This document shows positions 57,901-64,000 of a stretch of 64,000 nucleotides of DNA, in pieces. Made by a program: the position numbers and the translations under genes. The stretch spans positions 1 through 64,000 of the forward strand of contig SWDT01000030.1 of assembly GCA_009193035.1 (NCBI GenBank). Direction: 5' to 3'. Position 1 is the stretch's first letter. Every line of letters begins with the position of its first letter. This DNA is from Halicephalobus mephisto (Eukaryota; Nematoda; Chromadorea; Rhabditida; Panagrolaimidae). The notes beneath the pieces are model-generated. The model did no database searches, was not told where the DNA came from, and saw only the letters and a program-made list of their open reading frames with translations.

Positions 57901-60900
57901 TGATTTCGAAATATTTAGAAATTTAGGTAAAAATAGTTTTGATCGACTTGCGCCAATGTTGCGCGCAACCTGCAGATCCAAATTTCGAAATTTAGGTATA
58001 AATGATTTTGATCGACTTGCGTCAATGTTGCTCGCAACTTGCGGATTTCGATTTCAGCTTTATTTTTAATTTTGATTTCGGCTTTTTTATAAACTTCGAC
58101 TCTGGTCTCAACACGAAATTTCAGCCATGGTAGTTGCGTTTTCGTTGAGTTGGTTCTGGAGCGTTTTGTTCAACGTCTTGAGAGATTACGAAATGCTCCC
58201 AGAATTTGTGAAAAAACAAGAATTTTTCGTCGGAATTTTGACTCATTGTCTCGCGATGACTTCTACAGTAAGTATTATTTAATTATATAAAAATTTTTAA
58301 TTTTAAATTTAAGGTATGGAATCCGTTACTGTATGCTGTGTTGAATTTACAACTTCGAGCAGCTTTTGTTCAACTTTTACCAGAATTTTTAAAAAATCAT
58401 TGTTGTTTAAAATTTTCATCCGCTGGATCACCCACAGGCGATGACGTCACTAGACGGAGAATACCGACTTTGGCCGTGGCCAACGGAACAACGACGACGA
58501 AAATCAACGGATTCAGGACGTCGAATCCGACTACCAAGCTTCTCGGACACGACGGGCATACTGTAGATGACTTCAATGAAGACGAAGACGAACGACCTTT
58601 GTCCAAGTACGGTTCCTTTTTCGTCACTCCAAAACTAAAATCAGCTTCGTTCTGCAACTTCGCTCTTCCGAAAGTTGATTCAGGACATTCGGTGAGGACT
58701 ATTCCTAATTTTGCTTTTTCTACGCTTTTTTATTTTTTATTTTCTACAACTTTCTAAAAATTCCAAACATTCCTTTCAAGACATTTTTAAAAATTTCAAA
58801 AAATTTAAAAAAATAAAAATTTCAAAAAATTTAAAAAATAAAAATTTCAAAAAATTTTAAAAAATAAAAATTTCAAAAAATTTTAAAAAATAAAAATTCC
58901 AAACATTCCTTTTAAGACACTTTTTAAATTTTTAAATTAAAAATAAAAATTTCAAAAAATTTTAAAAATAAAAATTCCAAACATTCTTTTCGAGACATTT
59001 TTAAAAAATTTTTACAAAAACAATTTTGAAGATTTTTAAAAATATTTTTATAAAAAATTTATTTTTTAAATTTTTCTAAAAAATTTATTTTTTTAATTTT
59101 CTAGAAAGTTATAGAAATTTGTTTTCAGACAATTTTTCAAAAACGCTTGTTTTTATTTTTTATATTAGTGTATCGTTAGATTTTGCAAGTTTCTGGAGCT
59201 TTGTAGAATTTTGTGGAAATTTGTAGAAATTTGTGGAAGCTTCTAGATCTTTGTAGAGTTCTGCACAAATTTCCAAAATTTCATAAAAAATTTCTGAAAT
59301 TTTTAAAGATTTTCGAATTTTTTGGAAATTTTTAAAGATTTTTAAATTTTTTTGGAGATTTTTGAATTTTTCGAAAATTTTAAAAATTTCTGAAATTTTT
59401 AAAGATTTTCGAATTTTTTGGAAATTTTTAAAGATTTTTAAATTTTTTTTGGAGATTTTTGAATTTTTCGAAAATTTTAAAAATTTCTGAAAATTTTTTA
59501 AAGATTTCTGAGTTTTTCGAAAATTTTTTTAAAGATTTTTAAATTTCTGAATTTTTTTAAATTCTAAAAAGTCGTGTTGGGACCATTTTGTACAAAACTA
59601 AATTTTTAATTTAAAAAATAATTTTGAAATTTTGGAAATTTGTCGAAAAAAGTTTTTTTTCTAATTTTTTAAAATTTTTCACTCACGGTTATCGTAATTT
59701 GTCTACTGTATTTTTTCTGAATCTATCTTCAATCGTCTTGTGTGCTTTCAGATTCGTCCTGAGACAACTTCTGGAGAGTGTTGCAGAATCCGTAATTTTT
59801 TACTTTACATCTTTCTTTTTCGACGTTGTTTGTGAAACTTGTTTTAAAAATTAATTTTTTAAATTTTTGAAAGATTAATTTTTTAAATTTTTTTTTAAAT
59901 TTAAATTTTTAAGTATTCGTAATTTGTTGTTTTAAATTTTGCTTTTTTAAATTTCTTTATTTTAAAAAAAAATTGAAAGAATTTGAAAATTTCAATTTTT
60001 TTAAATAATTTTAATTTTAAAAAGTTTATTTTTAAATATTTTTAATTTTAAAAAATTTATTTTTTAATATTTTTAATTTTAAAAAAATTATTTTTTTAAT
60101 ATTTTTAATTTTAAAAAGTTTATTTTTTAAATAATTTTAATTTTTAATTTTTTAGCCAATGCGATCATCGTCGACAAGGCGTAAGGAAAGTTTTGGACTG
60201 CATGATCTGCTTCCAAGGAGATCCACATCCAAGCGAAGAAGGACTTCTGAGTCGACCGAACTCCAGAATCGGGACCATTTCGACAGTTTGCAAATCGTCA
60301 AAAATGAGAAGGAACACGAATTCTGGAACGTCATCTTGCTCGATGGGGGTGCTCCAGATGGACATGTCGATGGATGTGCCGTGTTGCGGAGGCCCTCGGG
60401 GGACGGCCAAGGTAATCAGATCAGAACCCCTCGGGCAATCGGGTGTTTTAGCAACGATTTCGACAGAGGAACCACAAGTTGGAAAGCCGCCAGAATCCTC
60501 GGAATTTTCGATTTCGATCTCGATGAAGACAGAAGAAAAATTGGATGGTGGAAAAGACGAAAATCAGCTTGTGAAAATCTCAGAATTTCGGAAAATTACA
60601 GAACCAGAAGCGCTTCAACAAGACTCGACGTGCCCCAGGACGGAAACGGCCGACAATTCCTCGGATTCGGTCAAACTGTAAATTCTGAAAGAAGATCCAG
60701 GAGCTTAACCAAGTCCGCTTTCGACTTAATCGGAAAATTATCCAGTCCCCATGGATCCAGACATTCCATGGAAACCCCCAGATCCCCCATGAAAGTCTTC
60801 CCTGCAGATTCTGGAGAACATCAACCCCTAGTGTCTCCCGATTCTGAAAAATTCTACTTTGATCAAGCTCCAGAGCTCAAAATCGAGGACGACTTCTGCT

Positions 60901-60902
60901 AG
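51918..60902 (+). CDS. Class A (rhodopsin-like) peptide-type GPCR with long C-terminal tail
   Basis: Seven-transmembrane receptor, probably for a neuropeptide (NPR / NPY-NPF-like by overall look). Exons: 51918-52120, 52393-52546, 56228-56347, 56391-56718, 58125-58267, 58314-58691, 60156-60902; phases agree throughout (~690 residues). The extracellular N-terminus has NVT and NES glycosylation sites. TM1 has GNLCVI (residues 56-61); TM2 has LSCSD (Asp85); ECL1 has KKDWIFG; TM3 has FSTFTLAAISIDRF (DRF at 136-138); TM5 has FIIPLSIITVCY; the TM6 region reads FSLSWFWSVLFN; TM7 has NPLLY at 319-323. Oddities: the TM6 proline (6.50) is replaced by Trp280, and the tail after TM7 is ~365 residues. In the last exon a second frame is also open (60160-60681). 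The start was chosen as the first ATG in frame after the polypyrimidine tract. Confidence 0.9.
53400..54670. repeat. Degenerate ~110-bp array in GPCR intron 2
   Basis: Units of TTAGGCTATTTTTCATTCCT, ATTGATAAATCATTC and GAATTTTCGCGGCGGAAGTT. The CGCGGTGGGA block is shared with the array at 30580-31010. Intron 2 (52547-56227) has no missing coding sequence, since residues FIA and GVSLC join as expected. Confidence 0.8.
55022..55850. mobile_element. ~830-bp foldback (long inverted repeat) in GPCR intron 2
   Basis: Arms 55022-55400 and 55483-55850 are inverse copies: TTACTGTAGGGTACAAAGAT / ATCTTTGTACCCTACAGTAA, and GAAGCCAATAGATCTACG / GTAGATCTATTGGCTTC. Identity by eye is ~90% near the outer ends and falls toward the ~80-bp centre. 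A diverged further copy of the right-arm end lies at 55855-55970. No coding frame. Confidence 0.92.
56830..58060. repeat. Inverted pair of tandem arrays in GPCR intron 4
   Basis: Array 1 (56830-57235): about six units of AAATCCGCAGCTTGCACGCA, then TAAGTCGATTTTTATGATTT. Array 2 (57560-58055): the opposite orientation, ATTTTGATCGACTTGCGCCA, ATGTTGCGCGCAACCTGCAG. The spacer 57240-57550 resembles 17390-17760. Same family as the region at 16780-17960. Confidence 0.85.
59744..59799 (+). other. Possible alternative exon in GPCR intron 6
   Basis: TGTGCTTTCAG followed by IRPETTSGECCRI and a GTAATT donor (40 nt). If included it would shift the last exon to a frame that stops at 60181. It may be an alternative C-terminus or chance. 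Intron 6 otherwise is A/T low-complexity. Confidence 0.2.
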
Positions 60903-60957
60903 TCCTCCACGGGTACCTTCAAAATTATCAGTTTTAAATAATTGCCTTTTAAAATGA

Positions 60958-60963
60958 AATAAA
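60958..60963 (+). terminator. Candidate poly(A) signal of the GPCR gene
   Basis: AATAAA 55 bp after the TAG stop codon. The interval 60970-61550 between the convergent genes has two GTCTCGACA core motifs (61090, 61350) and no gene. Confidence 0.5.
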
Positions 60964-61552
60964 TTATTCAAATATTTCTGGATTGTACAAAATTAACTTT
61001 CAAAAATAAAAAAAATTAACTTTCAAAAATAAAAAAAAATCAAATTCTAAATTAAAAAATGCATTACGGTAGTATTTTACAAATTTTTTAAATTTAAAAA
61101 TTGTCTCGACATGGATTTTTGGAGTTTTTAGAATTACTGTAAATTAGAAAAATATAAAGTTGTTTCCGTAACAAGTACCATTTCCACTTTTACGCAAAAA
61201 TCCGAAAAAAAAAATAAAAAATTCCTAAAATTACTGTAGAAACAAAAAAAGAACAAGTACATTTCGAAATAAATTATCAATTCTTCCGTTTTTTCCATGT
61301 CCACTCTTACGTGAAAATTCCCAAAAATTATACTATTATAAAATATTTAACGAAATTGTCTCGACACAACTTCCCTAAAACCTAGAATCATTTTAAAAAT
61401 CTGACGTCAACAATTCCCAAAATTACCACTTTTTCCACTTCTACAACTCACTTCCTACGTAAAATTCAAAACCACCACCACGTAACCTTGAACTTAAGAA
61501 ACTCTATATTTCGGATAAATTTTTCATAAACTCAACATCCAATTCAAAAAAT

Positions 61553-64000
61553 TCAATAAGCATTAGCTTTGTGTTTCGGAACAAACAAGAATCCCTCAGG
61601 GACCTTTCCTAGGAACATTTCCGTAATCTTAACCCAATCAGAGCCTTTGTCACTTGCAAGCAAGGTTTCCAGCTCATTCCTTCCTCTATAAGCAGGGGGT
61701 CGGTTGTTAATTTTCGGAGGCAAAACTTCCAAAAGTCCAACAGGAATATAACGATGTGTAAAGGACAGCCATTCAAGGAAGAACCTTCTCGTCGTTTCCA
61801 CTCCAGCATCATCACTTCCCCAATGCTCAAGACCATAGTTCACAAATTCTCGATAATAATCTAATCTTTCTGTAGCAGAGATATCCCATAGACTTTTTTC
61901 TTCAAATTCCTTGAAACACCACGGTTTAATCAGTGCACTTCTCCCAATCATCAAACCATCAATGGGGTAATTTTCCAGCCGATTGTAGTAGTCTTGCGGA
62001 GAAAAAACATCTCCACAACCCCAGAGAGGGATTTTCCCGCCAATAGCTTCAGCACATGTAGGAATGTAGTCCCATTCTGCAGGTCGAGTATATCTCTGTT
62101 CTCTAAAAATATAAAGCAATATTTCCATAAAAATCAAAAAATAATACTACTGTAAAAAACTAAAAATGCCTATTTCCACACAATAATTTTGATACAAACT
62201 TCCAAAACCTAAAATTATCAAAAAAACAACAAAAGTCGATATCGACGGCAATTTCCCAGATTTACTCCCATTTCTACTTTCATTCCCCTCACAGAAATAT
62301 TCAAAAATTCGAAAAACTATCGTCTCCTGTTTAGTTGCAAGTTGCAAATTACAATATAAGGAAGTACTTACTTTGATCTCGGATGAATGGTGATCAGCTG
62401 AGGAGGACAGGTTTCTACAACCTTCTTCATCACATGGTGAGTTTCTCTCAACCCTTCTTTCATGCCATAACGGAACTTCAAAGTCAATGGGACATCCTTC
62501 ATTACCTGATTCATCGCACTGACAACTTTGAGAAGTTTCTGTGGTCGAGTTGAGAGGGTACATCCTCCCCCTTTCTCGTTCACGACATCAAGAGGACATC
62601 CGAGATTGATGTCGATGAAGTCAACATCGAATTTGTCCACGAGAATCTGGGCACTTCTGGCCATAGTATCCGGGAATCCTCCAGCAAGCTGAACTCCGAA
62701 AATCTTCTCTGATGGATGTCTCTTGACCAAGGACCATTCCGACGGATTTCCTTGTAGAAGAGAAGTCGCCACAGCCATCTCCGAACAAGTAATTCCAGCC
62801 CCGAATTTGACACAAAGTCGTCGGAACGGTAGATTCCCGACGGTCGTCAATGGAGCAAGATACGGTTTCCCAGCAAGATCCCTCATATTCAGTCTTAATT
62901 TCTCTCTTTCCATAGCTCCAGTCTGCCCTGGAAGGTTCTTCACAATTTCATCGGCTCTACTAAAGTCAAACTGTTTCTTCCTCATGGCAATCTGAATAGG
63001 CAAACTTTCAGTATTCCGTAGGGGTTCGTAATCAGCTGCAGGTTCCTTTTCCAACTGTTGTCCATCTTTGAGGTGAGCATTTCCGAATCTGCAGGCAAAA
63101 GAATACTGGCATTTACCGGCTCTATCGAAGATAACACATTTGTCACCTGGAAATTTTCATTATTAAAGATAACAATACAGTAGCTGCCTCCGATCTTGTA
63201 AGTTTTATTTCCGATTTTTCGGACAATTGTGTTGATTTCTGGATTAGTCTAATGTGGCAATTAACTAAGCCTGACCAAAACAAAGAATTTCGAAAACAGT
63301 GCGAGTCGAAAGGAACAACTATATAATTCTTAAAATTCCCAGAACCATCCTCCTATTCCACTGCAGTGCTGACTTGTGGATAGTATCTACTTCAAAACGA
63401 TTCTTAACTCTCCGACACATGCTTTTCTACTTCATAATTATCTTATTTTTATCTTTTTAGGTTCATCATTCTAGTACTTAAACTAGTCTGACAGTCGAGC
63501 AACCAAGACTGATTTAGAAAGAATTTCGAAAACGGTGCGAGTCGAAAGAGTTAAATTTTGCATTGTCAAAGATATTTGAGAATTTACCAACCTAGATCGG
63601 GTTCCTTTTGCCCCAAGTACTTCTCGATCGAATGCTCACAGGTGCATTTATCGCCGTACTTGCAAGTTCTTCCAGGAAGCAGGACGGAGGGACATAATCT
63701 GACGAGTTTGCTTCTGATTTCAGCCCGAGCTTTGGCCATCTTTTTTTCCCGATTTTTGTCGATTCCTCTTCTTTCTTTCCTGTTTCTTCTGTCCGGTTTC
63801 TGCTTCTCAACCTTCTCTTCGCCATCATTACCATCATCTAACCTTTGTTCAGATCCATTGGCAACTTCCGCAACTTCAGTCTGAAGAAATTCATATAAAA
63901 AAAATAAAACGAAACTTACGTCTTTTTTCACCAGAAATTCCTTCTTAATTGGCGCAACTCCAGCAGGCCAAACTCCTGGTGTAACTTCTGATTGAGAATT
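61553..64000 (-). CDS. DUS3L: tRNA-dihydrouridine(47) synthase DUS3L (N-terminus outside window)
   Basis: FMN enzyme reducing uridine to dihydrouridine in the tRNA variable-loop position 47. Exons: 64000-63920 (partial), 63880-63592, 63146-62372, 62102-61553; all phases agree, ~565 residues seen. N-terminal [10 protein letters not shown] is followed by an acidic/basic linker. Then come two CCCH zinc fingers ([21 protein letters not shown] and [22 protein letters not shown], CxnCx5Cx3H type). The catalytic TIM barrel runs [53 protein letters not shown] (catalytic Cys), LKFRYG, then IHPRSKEQRYT. The helical domain has [35 protein letters not shown] and PKHKANAY at the stop. Odd point: the usual HGRS FMN-phosphate motif reads HPRS, next to an exon junction. 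It converges on the GPCR gene. Confidence 0.96.
63190..63560. repeat. Dispersed repeat in DUS3L intron
   Basis: Two diverged copies of TCTGGATTAGTCTAATGTGG / ATTTCGAAAACGGTGCGAG, related to the last unit of the CDC16 intron array at 770-905. Confidence 0.6.

Noticed and set aside
58397..58657. 86-codon - strand frame
   Set aside because: Antisense shadow of GPCR exon 6.
62723..62995. 90-codon + strand frame
   Set aside because: Shadow of the DUS3L coding exon on the opposite strand.

Overview
The window looks like nuclear DNA of a nematode, most likely a rhabditid related to Caenorhabditis. It is very AT-rich. Introns start GTAAGT/GTGAGT and end TTTTAG/TTTCAG. The octamer TTACTGTA recurs, and the protein-coding genes are ordinary animal genes split into small exons. 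This placement is inference; no ribosomal or mitochondrial marker is present. There is no sign of bacterial operons, phage or CRISPR.

Four genes are firm, and they sit at the two ends. At the left edge (+ strand, 5' end outside or uncertain) is the anaphase-promoting-complex TPR subunit CDC16/APC6, ending at 3430. It carries two tandem in-frame TGA codons and one out-of-frame exon join. Facing it on the - strand is a complete two-exon cytosolic alpha-carbonic anhydrase (4923-6099). At the right end is a seven-exon class A peptide-type GPCR on the + strand (51918-60902), with an unusually long cytoplasmic tail and large repeat-filled introns. It converges on a tRNA-dihydrouridine synthase 3 (DUS3L) gene on the - strand (61553 to the right edge, N-terminus outside). 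These genes share no pathway: cell cycle, CO2/bicarbonate chemistry, neuropeptide signalling and tRNA modification.

The ~45 kb between 6.1 and 50.8 kb is an accessory-like desert of tandem arrays, foldback elements and MITEs, broken by short islands of higher complexity. Many islands read as small - strand exons with plausible splice sites (7.0, 10.6, 12.3, 13.6, 14.2, 15.6, 27.2, 27.6, 29.0, 34.5, 35.9, 36.6 and 41.4 kb). They may be parts of one or more unrecognised multi-exon genes whose introns are full of repeats. I could not join them into a single frame, so all are low-confidence.

Repeat content: more than a dozen tandem arrays, mostly with units of about 100-125 bp. Many share a short core resembling GGTCTCGACACGAATT, in either orientation, although the rest of the unit differs. 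There are two Tigger/pogo-like MITE families with TA-flanked ends (CAGTAGAACTTGG and CAGTGAAACCTCG), and a MITE family with GTAACTTTT ends. Foldbacks include an ~830 bp element in a GPCR intron and inverted arrays in another intron of the same gene. A ~367 bp segment is duplicated 11.7 kb apart, and a two-hairpin unit is duplicated at 26.3 kb. Sequence errors (single-base indels) are a live explanation for some of the broken frames.
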